NCBI GenBank assembly: GCA_016293975.1
Contig: JAEDCW010000022.1
Coordinates: 1-27,112 of the forward strand
Direction of reading: 5' to 3'
Origin: Clostridia bacterium
Lineage (GTDB): Bacteria > Bacillota > Clostridia > Christensenellales > CAG-138
Length of the DNA: 27,112 nucleotides
A program made the translations under genes and the position numbers. Each line of letters begins with the position of its first letter. Within the stretch, counting starts at the first letter, position 1. The notes beneath the pieces were generated by a model. The model searched no databases. It was not told the origin of the DNA and saw only the letters and a list, made by a program, of their open reading frames with translations. Shown here one piece after another: positions 5,781-13,487 of the stretch.

Positions 5781-6533
5781 ATGATTCAAAAAGCCCTACC
5801 CCTACTTAATAAGCTTGTCGTATATGTCGTCGGACTTTTTGTACTTGCATTCGGAATATCGCTCAGTATACGCGCAAATCTCGGCGTGACACCCATGAGC
5901 TCCATACCCCGCGCACTTGAGCTGTTGGCGACAGGAAAGCTTTCTCTCGGCGTAGTCACCATGATAGTCTATGCACTCATGTTGGCAGGACAGGCGATAG
6001 TGCTCGGCAAACGTTTCAAGCTCATAAGCCTTCTTCAGCTGCCTGCGACATTTGTATTCGGATTGTTTGTAGATTTGACAAACCTAATGCTTTCGCCCAT
6101 ACCCCCAATCGACGCATACGTACTTAGGCTCGTATTCCTTGCACTGAGCATAACGTTTGTGGCAACGGGAATATTCCTGTATACATCCGCAAAGCTCATG
6201 CCACTGCCAGGTGAAGGGCTCGTGTTTGCATTTGTTGAGAGATTTTCGCTAAAATTTCACACTTGCAAGGTCGTGTTTGATTGCAGTTTGACGACAATTG
6301 CGCTTATAATAGGTATCGTATTCATGCAGTCAATGGGCAGTGTGCGAGAGGGTACTGTCATTTCGGCATTGCTTATAGGGCTTACCGTAAAGCTTATAAG
6401 TACGCCTTTCAAGACCCCATTGGAAAGATTTCTCGGCTTTGATAATGCTACAATAGCAAACGAGACCGAAGCGATAAGCGAGGCCGAATTGTTATCTCAG
6501 CCCGGAGAAACGTTCCCCGAAACGGAGGCATAA
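5781..6533 (+). CDS. YczE/YyaS/YitT-type integral membrane protein
   Basis: 250 aa. The N-terminal part (LFVLAFGISLSIRANLGVTPMSSIP, residues about 18-43) matches the conserved first span and 'G-x-S-P' loop of the YczE/YitT-like families, and a second family motif is seen around residues 140-150 (AKLMPLPGEGLV). About five membrane spans are followed by an acidic C-terminal tail of about 30 residues. Family members are membrane proteins of unproven function; YczE of Bacillus has been linked to secondary metabolite production, but that does not transfer here. The stop overlaps the next start by one base (TAATG), so the two genes are translationally coupled. Start supported by GGAGG at 5772-5776. 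Confidence 0.85.
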   Translation: MIQKALPLLNKLVVYVVGLFVLAFGISLSIRANLGVTPMSSIPRALELLATGKLSLGVVTMIVYALMLAGQAIVLGKRFKLISLLQLPATFVFGLFVDLTNLMLSPIPPIDAYVLRLVFLALSITFVATGIFLYTSAKLMPLPGEGLVFAFVERFSLKFHTCKVVFDCSLTTIALIIGIVFMQSMGSVREGTVISALLIGLTVKLISTPFKTPLERFLGFDNATIANETEAISEAELLSQPGETFPETEA

Positions 6534-6949
6534 TGAACAATAGAAAGCTGTTTGTGATTTGTTTGGCGGCGATAATCGTCGTGTTTGGCATTGCGGGCAC
6601 AGCATTTGCAGAGAGCGAGGACGACCCTACATATTGCAATGTGATCGTTACGGTGGACGAATGCGGCTACACGGACCCGGAAGCGGGCATGTTCCACGTC
6701 CAAAAGGGCAGTGAGTTTGAGCTCGAACTCGTGCCTGCAAGCGGATACGCCGTAGCAAGCGTAGTCGCAAACGGCGAAGATAAGATAGGCGAAGTAAAAG
6801 ACGGCTATGTTAAAATTGTCATAGAACGTGACACCCAGATAGATATTACACACGCACAGGTGCGTGCATCGTGGGCACTGCCCGTAGCCATAGTCGTGTT
6901 ATTGCTCTTCTGGGGCGGAAATCTCATAATAAAGAAGATTAAAAAATGA
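6533..6949 (+). CDS. Secreted, C-terminally membrane-anchored small protein
   Basis: 138 aa with a Sec signal peptide (residues 1-26, ending GTAFA), an extracellular domain of about 80 residues, a C-terminal membrane span (about 113-131) and a basic tail (KKIKK). The extracellular part (CNVIVTVDECGY, then FHVQKGSEFELELVPASGYA, then VVANGE) has the beta pattern of InlB B-repeat or 'bacterial repeat' domains, with G-Y followed by V-x-x-V-x-x-N-G. Two cysteines are present only near residues 35-44. Function unknown. Its start overlaps the stop of the YczE-type gene (ATG 6533-6535), so it probably works with that membrane protein. Confidence 0.75.
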   Translation: MNNRKLFVICLAAIIVVFGIAGTAFAESEDDPTYCNVIVTVDECGYTDPEAGMFHVQKGSEFELELVPASGYAVASVVANGEDKIGEVKDGYVKIVIERDTQIDITHAQVRASWALPVAIVVLLLFWGGNLIIKKIKK

Positions 6950-6967
6950 AGCTGAAGAATGCTTAAT

Positions 6968-6993
6968 AAAAAGGACGCTTTACGCCGTCCTTT
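6968..6993. terminator. Convergent terminator overlapping the lipoprotein stop codon
   Basis: AAGGACG (6971-6977) pairs with CGTCCTT (6986-6992). On the minus strand it is followed by TTTTTATT, a good terminator; on the plus strand the T-tail is poor. The TAA stop (6982-6980) of the minus-strand lipoprotein gene lies in the loop, so the last three sense codons (Arg, Thr, Ala) form one arm and the stop codon ends the loop. Confidence 0.75.
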
Positions 6994-7651
6994 CATTAGC
7001 TCTGCAGAGCTCTAACGGAAGACTGAGAAAGTCCTCAAGCGATGAAAAAACCGAGTAGAGCGGGACCGCTTCATCGCGGGTGAGCAGCAAAGTGTCTCCG
7101 GTTACCTCAAAATCCACATGAAAATCGCTCGGCGTAGACAAGCCATCGGTCAGAAACAGCATATTATACTGAGTACGATAGTCTATCTCCAAAACCGTAT
7201 ACTCGGACAGCGTATCCATTAACGAGCTAAATTGCGGCATTATGTCTGTATCGGCGTATTTGCGCAAAAACTCCTCGACTGTACATCTGTATCTGAGCTT
7301 AAAGAACATATCGACGAATTCACGGGTCATGCCGTCTCTGCCGAATGTCTGATACACACTGCGTATTCCTGCCTCGGTAAACCTGTTTACGAATGCATCA
7401 AACGACTCCATTGATTTTTCGTAGTCTATATCGATACTCATTTTGCCATCTGCTCTGAATGTCAACTCGATAAATACGTTTATTCTGTTATCAGCGGTGA
7501 ACTCAAGCACGGACATAGCCTCAGATACCCTGTCCGTCACGTCTATCTCGGCGTACCACTTGCCCACAAGCTCACTCGAACTGTCCTCGCAAGCGGAGAC
7601 CGATATCAACAAAGCAAACAGAATAAGCATGGCAACGACCGCACGAAGCAT
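6980..7651 (-). CDS. Lipoprotein of unknown function
   Basis: 223 aa from the chosen start. The N-terminus is a lipoprotein signal: a hydrophobic stretch and the lipobox V-S-A-C with Cys at residue 21, so the mature protein is tethered to the outer face of the membrane. The domain after it begins with ELVGKWYAEID, a G-K-W pattern like lipocalin-fold lipoproteins, and continues in beta-rich segments (residues 40-75 and 170-215). No family is assigned. I chose ATG 7651 because GGGGGTG lies 5 nt upstream; the alternative ATG 7669 has no ribosome binding site. Transcribed alone; an inverted repeat spans its likely -10 box. Confidence 0.7.
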   Translation of the reverse strand: MLRAVVAMLILFALLISVSACEDSSSELVGKWYAEIDVTDRVSEAMSVLEFTADNRINVFIELTFRADGKMSIDIDYEKSMESFDAFVNRFTEAGIRSVYQTFGRDGMTREFVDMFFKLRYRCTVEEFLRKYADTDIMPQFSSLMDTLSEYTVLEIDYRTQYNMLFLTDGLSTPSDFHVDFEVTGDTLLLTRDEAVPLYSVFSSLEDFLSLPLELCRANERTA

Positions 7652-7679
7652 CACAACACCCCCATACATAAATCTATTC

Positions 7680-7710
7680 CGTGCACATCGACATAATTCT
7701 AATGTGCACG
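7680..7710 (-). promoter_or_regulatory. Inverted repeat around a -10 box upstream of the lipoprotein gene
   Basis: Nine-bp perfect arms, CGTGCACAT (7680-7688) and ATGTGCACG (7702-7710), flank a 13-bp centre that contains TAGAAT on the minus strand (7701-7696), a plausible -10. A matching -35 is poor (AATCAC at 7724-7719), as expected for a regulated promoter. The arrangement suggests a dimeric repressor or activator site; this is inferred from symmetry alone. Confidence 0.4.
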
Positions 7711-7750
7711 ATGACGCTGTGATTATTAACGTGTCGCATATGCGTTAAAC

Positions 7751-7774
7751 AAAAAAAAGCCGGAAAACCGGCTT
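7751..7774 (-). terminator. Intrinsic terminator of typA
   Basis: On the minus strand AAGCCGG (7774-7768) pairs with CCGGCTT (7763-7757) around TTTT, followed by a run of Ts. It starts 5 nt past the typA stop. Confidence 0.9.
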
Positions 7775-7779
7775 ATGTG

Positions 7780-9606
7780 TTATTGTCCCTTGCGGGCGGC
7801 GTCCTTCATGCGTCCCTCTTTTTTGAGTATGCGCTTTCTCATCCTTATGCTCTTCGGAGTTACCTCGACGAGCTCATCGTCCCCTATAAACTCGAGGCAT
7901 TGCTCAAGGCTAAGTACAACGGGGGGAGTAAGTCTAAGCGCTTCATCGCTTCCCGACGCACGCATATTGGTGACGTGCTTCTTCTTGCATATATTTATTA
8001 CGATATCCTCGTTTCTGGAGCACTCGCCGCATATCTGACCCTCGTACACGGGCACGCCCGGTCCTATGAACAACTTGCCTCTGTCCTGCGTATTGAAAAG
8101 CCCGTAGGAGCATGAATCGCCCGTCTCGTGTACAACGAGCGAACCCCTCGTGCGGCCCTCTATGTCTCCCCTGTACGGCTCATAGCCGTGGAAGACGTGG
8201 CTCATAACGCCACAACCTCTCGTATCGGTCATGAGCTGTGAACGATACCCCATGAGACTTCTTGCGGGAATCGTGTAAAGCAATCTTACATTGCCCTCGT
8301 TCTCGTTGTGCATATTGATAAGCTCTGCCTTTTTGGATCCTAAGCCCTCCATTACCGCACCGACATACTCCTGCGGCACGTCTATTGTCACATCCTCGAT
8401 AGGCTCGAGTAGATTTCCGTTCTCGTCCTCCTTCATTATGACCTTGGGACGCGACACGGCAAACTCATAACCCTGGCGGCGCATCGTCTCTATCAATATC
8501 GACAGGTGGAGTTCGCCTCTGCCGCTGACCTTGAACGCATCCGTGCTGTCTGTCTCCTCGACGCGCATACTGACGTTTGTCATTACCTCGCGGAAAAGCC
8601 TCTCGCGCAGGTTTCTCGATGTTACGTACTTGCCCTCTCTTCCGGCAAATGGGCTGTCGTTTACCATGAATGTCATTGAAACCGTGGGCTCGTCTATCTT
8701 TACAAAGGGCAGAGGTTCGACGCAATCTGCCGAGCAGGCAGTCTCACCTACATTAAGGTCGGAAATGCCCGCGACCGCAACTATATCTCCTGCCGCGCAT
8801 TCCGTAGTCTCTTCGCGCTTAAGCGCCTCGAAGCGATACAGCCTCGTGAGTTTTTCTGTTCTTGGAGCATTTTCACCGTTTGTTATTACGACGGCGTCAT
8901 TCTTTGAGGCATGTCCCCTTACTACGCGGCCAATACCTATTCTGCCGAGGTACTCATCGTAGTCTATCGCAGAAAACAGTATCTGCAAAGGCGCGTTTTC
9001 ATCGCCCGAGGGTTCGGGTACGTGTTCTATTATCGTCTCAAACAGGGGGCGCATATCTCCCGATGTGCAATCGGGCTCCAACGATGCGTAGCCGTCGCGT
9101 GCCGATGCGTAAACTATCGGGAAATCGAGCTGGTCGTTTGAAGCGCCGAGCTCAATAAACAGGTCGAGCGTCTCGTCTACTACTTCATAAGGACGGGCGG
9201 CGGGTCTGTCTATTTTATTTACCACCACGATAGGCGTCTTATTGAGTTCGAGCGCCTTGCGCAAAACGAAGCGCGTCTGCGGCATACAACCCTCAAATGC
9301 GTCTACAAGCAGCAGAACGCCGTCTACCATCTGCATAATCCTCTCCACCTCGCCACCGAAATCGGCATGACCGGGAGTGTCCACTATATTTATTCTATAA
9401 CCGTTGTAGTGTACGGCAGTATTCTTCGACAGTATCGTTATGCCACGCTCGCGCTCGATATCGTTGCTGTCCATGACCCTCTCCTTGACCTGCTCGTTGG
9501 CGCGGAAAACGCCGCTCTGCCTGAGCATCTGGTCTACCAAAGTGGTCTTGCCGTGGTCGACGTGCGCTATTATGGCTACATTTCTTATTTTCTTCTCTTC
9601 TGACAT
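7780..9606 (-). CDS. typA: Ribosome-associated GTPase TypA/BipA
   Basis: 608 aa, the normal length. TypA is an EF-G-like GTPase that binds the 70S ribosome and helps 50S assembly and stress adaptation. Seen: the G1 motif AHVDHGKTT (residues 14-22), the switch region with RERGITI (about 52-58), DTPGHADFGGEV (G3), NKID (G4), then the beta-barrel domain, the EF-G-like domains III and V (RGELHLSILIETMRR, YVGAVMEGLGSKKAEL) and the BipA-specific C-terminal domain (RGSLVVHETG, then CSYGLFNTQDRG). The start at 9606 has GAGGT about 6 nt upstream. Single-gene unit with its own promoter (9638-9666) and terminator. Confidence 0.98.
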   Translation of the reverse strand: MSEEKKIRNVAIIAHVDHGKTTLVDQMLRQSGVFRANEQVKERVMDSNDIERERGITILSKNTAVHYNGYRINIVDTPGHADFGGEVERIMQMVDGVLLLVDAFEGCMPQTRFVLRKALELNKTPIVVVNKIDRPAARPYEVVDETLDLFIELGASNDQLDFPIVYASARDGYASLEPDCTSGDMRPLFETIIEHVPEPSGDENAPLQILFSAIDYDEYLGRIGIGRVVRGHASKNDAVVITNGENAPRTEKLTRLYRFEALKREETTECAAGDIVAVAGISDLNVGETACSADCVEPLPFVKIDEPTVSMTFMVNDSPFAGREGKYVTSRNLRERLFREVMTNVSMRVEETDSTDAFKVSGRGELHLSILIETMRRQGYEFAVSRPKVIMKEDENGNLLEPIEDVTIDVPQEYVGAVMEGLGSKKAELINMHNENEGNVRLLYTIPARSLMGYRSQLMTDTRGCGVMSHVFHGYEPYRGDIEGRTRGSLVVHETGDSCSYGLFNTQDRGKLFIGPGVPVYEGQICGECSRNEDIVINICKKKHVTNMRASGSDEALRLTPPVVLSLEQCLEFIGDDELVEVTPKSIRMRKRILKKEGRMKDAARKGQ

Positions 9607-9637
9607 TATTCTACCTCACATTCATTCATAAATTGTT

Positions 9638-9666
9638 ATTGTATAACGCTTTGAGCATAGTGTAAA
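9638..9666 (-). promoter_or_regulatory. Promoter of typA
   Basis: Minus strand: -35 TTTACA (9666-9661), 17-bp spacer, -10 TACAAT (9643-9638), about 32 nt before ATG 9606. Confidence 0.65.
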
Positions 9667-9796
9667 CCCCTAATATGCGATTTATCAGCGTATTCTGATT
9701 AAAGATACTGCACTTTGCATCGAAACGCTTGGATCAATGTTCAAATGTCACAACCGCTGGAATCGATGTATCTAAGCATAACAGTGCATATATTTG

Positions 9797-9895
9797 CAAA
9801 AAAATCGCAGAGCCGTGAGACAGGTTAGAAAGGAGAAGGAGACAACAAACATCGAAACAATCAGAACGATTTCAAACCCACAGCCCTGCGATGGA
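9797..9895 (-). ncRNA. Candidate small RNA with anti-Shine-Dalgarno loop
   Basis: In the gap between glmS and typA, minus strand. A 16-bp stem is formed by 9892-9877 (ATCGCAGGGCTGTGGG) with 9819-9804 (CTCACGGCTCTGCGAT), and a seven-U tract follows immediately (9804-9798), as in an intrinsic terminator. Three of the pairs are G-U, which pair only in minus-strand RNA; read from the plus strand they would be A-C mismatches, so the RNA strand is evident. The 57-nt loop contains CTCCTTCTCCTTTC (9841-9828), two overlapping complements of the ribosome binding site, as in trans-acting Gram-positive small RNAs. No convincing promoter was found directly upstream, so it may instead be processed from a glmS 3' untranslated region. 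No known RNA family recognised. Confidence 0.45.
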
Positions 9896-10068
9896 CAACT
9901 ATTCTATTACCTATTAAATCATACGCTTTTCCGTCACATCAGGTGACAGGATCAAACACTTTTCCTGCAAAAAACCGGCTCTAAATCAACTCCTAACGGC
10001 AAATGTCGCAAATATGCCGTCATTTGGGCAACTTCACCCCGTTTTGCGGCATCTGAAATTGCGTGTCA
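9896..10068 (-). other. glmS 3' region with minus-strand hairpins, no gene found
   Basis: Between the candidate small RNA and the glmS stop there is no reading frame worth calling. Minus-strand RNA could form a hairpin CTGTCAC/GTGACGG (about 9949-9931, one G-U pair that is a mismatch in the plus strand) and ACGGCA/TGCCGT (about 9996-10021). Neither has a U-tract, so no clear glmS terminator is seen before the strong one at about 9798; glmS transcripts may run through the candidate small RNA. 9607-9796 otherwise holds only the typA promoter and leader. Confidence 0.4.
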
Positions 10069-11895
10069 TTACTCGACAGTTACCGATTTAGCGAGGTTTC
10101 TCGGTTTATCTATGTCACAGCCCTTTAGCGATGCGACATAGTAGGCAAATAGCTGAAGCGGTATTATAGCAAGCGACGGCATGGTAAGCTCCTCCCATTC
10201 GGGAAGTTCTATCACGTGGTCTGCAACGGCTTCTATGTTAGTGTCACCCTCGTTTGCAAGCGCGATAACGACTGCGCCGCGCGCAACAACTTCCTTTATG
10301 TTGGAGACGAGCTTTTCCTTCAGAGGTTTATATGTGCAGAGCGCAACAACGAGCGACCCCTGCTCTATGAGCGATATTGTGCCGTGCTTAAGCTCTCCCG
10401 CGGCATATGCCTCTGAGTGTATGTAGGATATTTCCTTGAGCTTGAGCGAGCCCTCCAGCGCAAGCGCATAGTCTATATTTCTGCCCAGGAAGAATATGTC
10501 CTTCGACGAGTAGAACAGCGATGCGAGATACTGTACTTGCTCCTTTTTCTCGAGTATTGCCTCAACCGCATCGGGAAGCGCCTCAAGCTGACGTATCAGC
10601 TCCTTCTCGTCCGCCTCTGTCGCAACTCCCCTAACTCTGCCCATGTACATGGCAAGCATATACATGACGATGAGCTGTGCGCTGTACGCCTTTGTGGTCG
10701 CAACGGCTATCTCGGGACCTGCCCATGTGAACAGTACATCCTCACTCACCATAGCTATCGTGCTGCCGACTACGTTTACGACAGAAATTATCCTCGATCC
10801 GCGCGAAGCCGCCTCTTTGAGCGCGTGGTATGTGTCGAGCGTCTCACCCGACTGACTTATGACAATCGTAAGGGTTTTATTATCGACCATCGGGTCTGAG
10901 TACTTAAACTCCGAAGCGAGCTCGACAAACACCGGAAGCCTGCACAGCTTACTAAGTATGGGCTTTGCCACACAGCCCACGTGATAAGCCGAGCCGCAGG
11001 CGACTATGTATATCTTGTCTATACCGCGAATATCCTCGTCTGAAATGCTCTTCAGTGAGAGATTTATTGTGCCGTTTACTATTCTCGGGCTTGCGGTTTT
11101 TCTTATTACTTCGGGCTGTTCGAGTATCTCTTTTATCATAAAATGCTCATACCCGCCCTTTTCCGCCGCATTTTCGTCCCATGTTACGTTCGTTATTTCC
11201 TTTTCGATGGGTTCGCCGTATGAATCTGTCACGGTAACGCCATCGCGGGTCAGCACGGCAAGCTCTCCCTCAGACAGCCTGAATACACGGCGTGTATACT
11301 TCAAGATCGCCGTAACGTCCGACGCCATAAAGTTCTCGCCCTCGCCTATACCTATTATGAGGGGATTGTCCTTGCAAATCGCGTAAATTCGGTCGGGCGT
11401 CTGTCTGAAAAGTATGCCCAACGCATAACTGCCCATAAGGTGTGAGCGAGCCTGCTCAACCGCCTCTGTCGGGTCGCCGTGATAATAATAATCCATGAGC
11501 TGTGAGATTACCTCTGTATCCGTATCCGATGCAAACTCGTAACCCTTTGATATCAGAAAATTCCTCAGCTCTATATAGTTTTCGATTATGCCGTTATGCA
11601 CGATACAGACCTCTCCGTTGTATGAGAGGTGCGGATGCGAGTTGACGTCTGAGGGCTCTCCGTGCGTCGCCCATCTCGTATGGCCTATTCCCACAACTCC
11701 CGGCAGATCCTCGCCGTTATGGGTGGCTTCACGTAGTACGCGCAGTCTCCCCTTCTGCTTTTTTACGAGTATTTCACCGTCACCCTCAATTGCCAGACCG
11801 GCCGAGTCATAGCCCCTGTATTCGAGCTTTTCGAGGCCGTCAAGCAGTATTGGTGCCGCCTGTCTTGTACCTGCAAAACCAACTATTCCGCACAT
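10069..11895 (-). CDS. glmS: Glutamine--fructose-6-phosphate aminotransferase (isomerizing)
   Basis: 608 aa. GlmS makes glucosamine-6-phosphate from fructose-6-phosphate and glutamine, the first step to UDP-GlcNAc for peptidoglycan. The N-terminal glutaminase has Cys2 as nucleophile (MCGIVGFAG), LEYRGYDSAGLA and HTRWATHG; two SIS sugar-isomerase domains follow (CGSAYHVG, then SQSGETLDTYHAL, then LGRNIDYALALEGSLKLKE) and the C-terminus ends LAKSVTVE, the standard tail that reaches the active site. Start at 11895 has GGAGGGAAT upstream. Only 12 bp separate it from murC, so it is the second gene of a murC-glmS operon, and no space exists for a glmS ribozyme in a leader. Confidence 0.98.
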   Translation of the reverse strand: MCGIVGFAGTRQAAPILLDGLEKLEYRGYDSAGLAIEGDGEILVKKQKGRLRVLREATHNGEDLPGVVGIGHTRWATHGEPSDVNSHPHLSYNGEVCIVHNGIIENYIELRNFLISKGYEFASDTDTEVISQLMDYYYHGDPTEAVEQARSHLMGSYALGILFRQTPDRIYAICKDNPLIIGIGEGENFMASDVTAILKYTRRVFRLSEGELAVLTRDGVTVTDSYGEPIEKEITNVTWDENAAEKGGYEHFMIKEILEQPEVIRKTASPRIVNGTINLSLKSISDEDIRGIDKIYIVACGSAYHVGCVAKPILSKLCRLPVFVELASEFKYSDPMVDNKTLTIVISQSGETLDTYHALKEAASRGSRIISVVNVVGSTIAMVSEDVLFTWAGPEIAVATTKAYSAQLIVMYMLAMYMGRVRGVATEADEKELIRQLEALPDAVEAILEKKEQVQYLASLFYSSKDIFFLGRNIDYALALEGSLKLKEISYIHSEAYAAGELKHGTISLIEQGSLVVALCTYKPLKEKLVSNIKEVVARGAVVIALANEGDTNIEAVADHVIELPEWEELTMPSLAIIPLQLFAYYVASLKGCDIDKPRNLAKSVTVE

Positions 11896-11907
11896 ATTCC
11901 CTCCGAA

Positions 11908-13290
11908 TTACAATAGCTTTTTAGTCTGGAAATAGACGTCGCCGCTGCCCAGCGTTATCACTACATCGCCGGGCTGTGTGTACGAATCCAAAAATGCTCT
12001 TATTTCCTCAAATGTCGGTATGTACATGGCGTTCACCCCGGTTCTCTCCAATGCATCGACCATATCCCTCGCGTGGACCTCTCCTGTATCTACCTCACGC
12101 CCCGGATAGATGTCCGGCACTAGCACGAGGTCAGCAGAATTCATGTAATGCCTGTCTCCGCAGAAAAGCGTTTTCGCCCTCGAATAGCTGTTGCACTGGA
12201 ATACGCAGATCAGCCTGTTGTGGGGCACATTCTTTGCCGCATCGAGTGCCGCCTTTATCTCTCCGGGATGATGGGCATAGTCGTGATAAACCCTTATGTC
12301 GTTCCTTTCGCCCATGAACTCAAACCGTCTCTGTGTAAGCTTGTATTCCCCAAGGGCGCGCTTAATGGCTTCAAACGGCGCATTGAGCGAGAGTGCCACG
12401 ACTGTCGCCGCAAGCGCATTGAGCATATTGTAGTCGCCTATCACCGACAGCTCTATTCTGCCGAGCGATTTGCCTTCGTGCATAACGTCAAACGAGGGAT
12501 TGCCAAACTCATCGCGTGTCACGTTACCAGGAGTATAGTCAGCGTCGCTTATTCCGTAAGACATGGTCTTTACGGACGCCTCCGCCATAAGTTTTTTAAC
12601 CCTCTCGTCGTCGCTACAGCCTATAAACAGTCCGTTCTCGGGCAGAAGATTTACATACTTTCTAAACGCATCGACGATGTGGTCTATATCCCTATAATAG
12701 TCGAGATGGTCGTCATCTATGTTATTTATGAGCGCTATCGTAGGTCTTAGGGTCAGAAAGCTCTCGACATACTCGCAGGCCTCGGTAATAAACACGTCGT
12801 GTGCACCTATTCTTACACCTCCGTTGAGGAAGTCGACATTTCCTCCGACGTGTACAGTCGCGTCCATCCTGTGTGCGCCGCCGTCTCCGCTGTCGCAATG
12901 CTCGCATATGAGCGCAACCATCGATGTTATGGTCGTCTTACCGTGACAGCCCGCTATTCCCACTACCTGAGAATAGCCTTCACTGAGCATACCGAGTGCG
13001 ACCGAGCGTTCTATCTGAGGAATACCCCTCTTTTCCGCCTCCTGCCTCTCACAGTTGTCGGGCTTGATTGCCGCAGAGTAAATGACGAGGTCTGCATCTC
13101 CCAGGTTTTTCGGGTCGTGACCGATGACTACGGGTATGTTCAATTCATTTAGTCTCTGTGTAAACGGTGATTCCGCTCTGTCGGAGCCCTGCACGGCATA
13201 ACCCTTTGCGCAAAGTATCTGAGCCAGGCCATTCATAGAGCAACCGCCGATACCTATCAGGTGTATCAGCTTATGTCCTTCGAAACGCAT
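11908..13290 (-). CDS. murC: UDP-N-acetylmuramate--L-alanine ligase
   Basis: 460 aa. MurC adds L-alanine to UDP-MurNAc in the cytoplasm using ATP, the first peptide step of peptidoglycan synthesis. Seen: the N-terminal UDP-binding domain with GIGGCSMNGLAQIL (about residues 13-26), the ATP P-loop GCHGKTT (about 114-120), the NIDDDHLDYY segment of the central domain, and YHDYAHHPGEIKAAL in the C-terminal Mur ligase domain. A longer reading frame reaches 13332, but it would cross the promoter -10 box; ATG 13290 has GGAGGT about 5 nt upstream. First gene of the operon with glmS. Confidence 0.97.
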   Translation of the reverse strand: MRFEGHKLIHLIGIGGCSMNGLAQILCAKGYAVQGSDRAESPFTQRLNELNIPVVIGHDPKNLGDADLVIYSAAIKPDNCERQEAEKRGIPQIERSVALGMLSEGYSQVVGIAGCHGKTTITSMVALICEHCDSGDGGAHRMDATVHVGGNVDFLNGGVRIGAHDVFITEACEYVESFLTLRPTIALINNIDDDHLDYYRDIDHIVDAFRKYVNLLPENGLFIGCSDDERVKKLMAEASVKTMSYGISDADYTPGNVTRDEFGNPSFDVMHEGKSLGRIELSVIGDYNMLNALAATVVALSLNAPFEAIKRALGEYKLTQRRFEFMGERNDIRVYHDYAHHPGEIKAALDAAKNVPHNRLICVFQCNSYSRAKTLFCGDRHYMNSADLVLVPDIYPGREVDTGEVHARDMVDALERTGVNAMYIPTFEEIRAFLDSYTQPGDVVITLGSGDVYFQTKKLL

Positions 13291-13330
13291 TTTTACCTCC
13301 AAATAAACGACGCAGTGTATATAACGGTAC

Positions 13331-13360
13331 ATTATACTGCACTATGCTGCGTTTTGTAAA
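13331..13360 (-). promoter_or_regulatory. Promoter of the murC-glmS operon
   Basis: Minus strand: -35 TTTACA (13360-13355), 18-bp spacer, -10 TATAAT (13336-13331). The start point would be near 13324, giving a leader of about 35 nt to ATG 13290. 13361-13449 shows no gene. Confidence 0.75.
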
Positions 13361-13449
13361 CTCAGACCCCCGAAACGCTGTTTTACATATTTTGTCACTT
13401 AATATCAGTATGAACAATCCGAGGCCCCGTATTACTGACGGAGCGTTAT

Positions 13450-13485
13450 GAAAACAGGAGCCGTCACCGTGACGACTCCACGATT
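13450..13485 (-). terminator. Intrinsic terminator of the ABC exporter operon
   Basis: GGAGTCGTCAC (13479-13469) pairs with GTGACGGCTCC (13467-13457), an 11-bp stem with one G-U pair, followed by TGTTTTC on the minus strand. The plus-strand side also has a T-tract (13484-13488). It starts 9 nt past the permease stop. Confidence 0.8.
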
Positions 13486-13487
13486 TT

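Noticed and set aside
6533..6949. LPXTG-anchored surface protein
   Set aside because: There is no LPxTG motif; the C-terminus is a plain membrane span with a basic tail.
9829..9841. Strong plus-strand ribosome binding site AAAGGAGAAGGAG as a gene start
   Set aside because: No start codon or reading frame follows at usable distance; the sequence is better read as the anti-Shine-Dalgarno loop of the minus-strand RNA.
9797..10068. RNase P RNA, tmRNA or 6S RNA in the glmS-typA gap
   Set aside because: The region is long enough for part of these, but their conserved cores (for example GAGGAAAGUC or the tRNA-like domain of tmRNA) are absent.
13291..13332. Longer murC start at 13332
   Set aside because: It would overlap the promoter -10 box (13331-13336) and lacks a ribosome binding site; ATG 13290 has GGAGGT.
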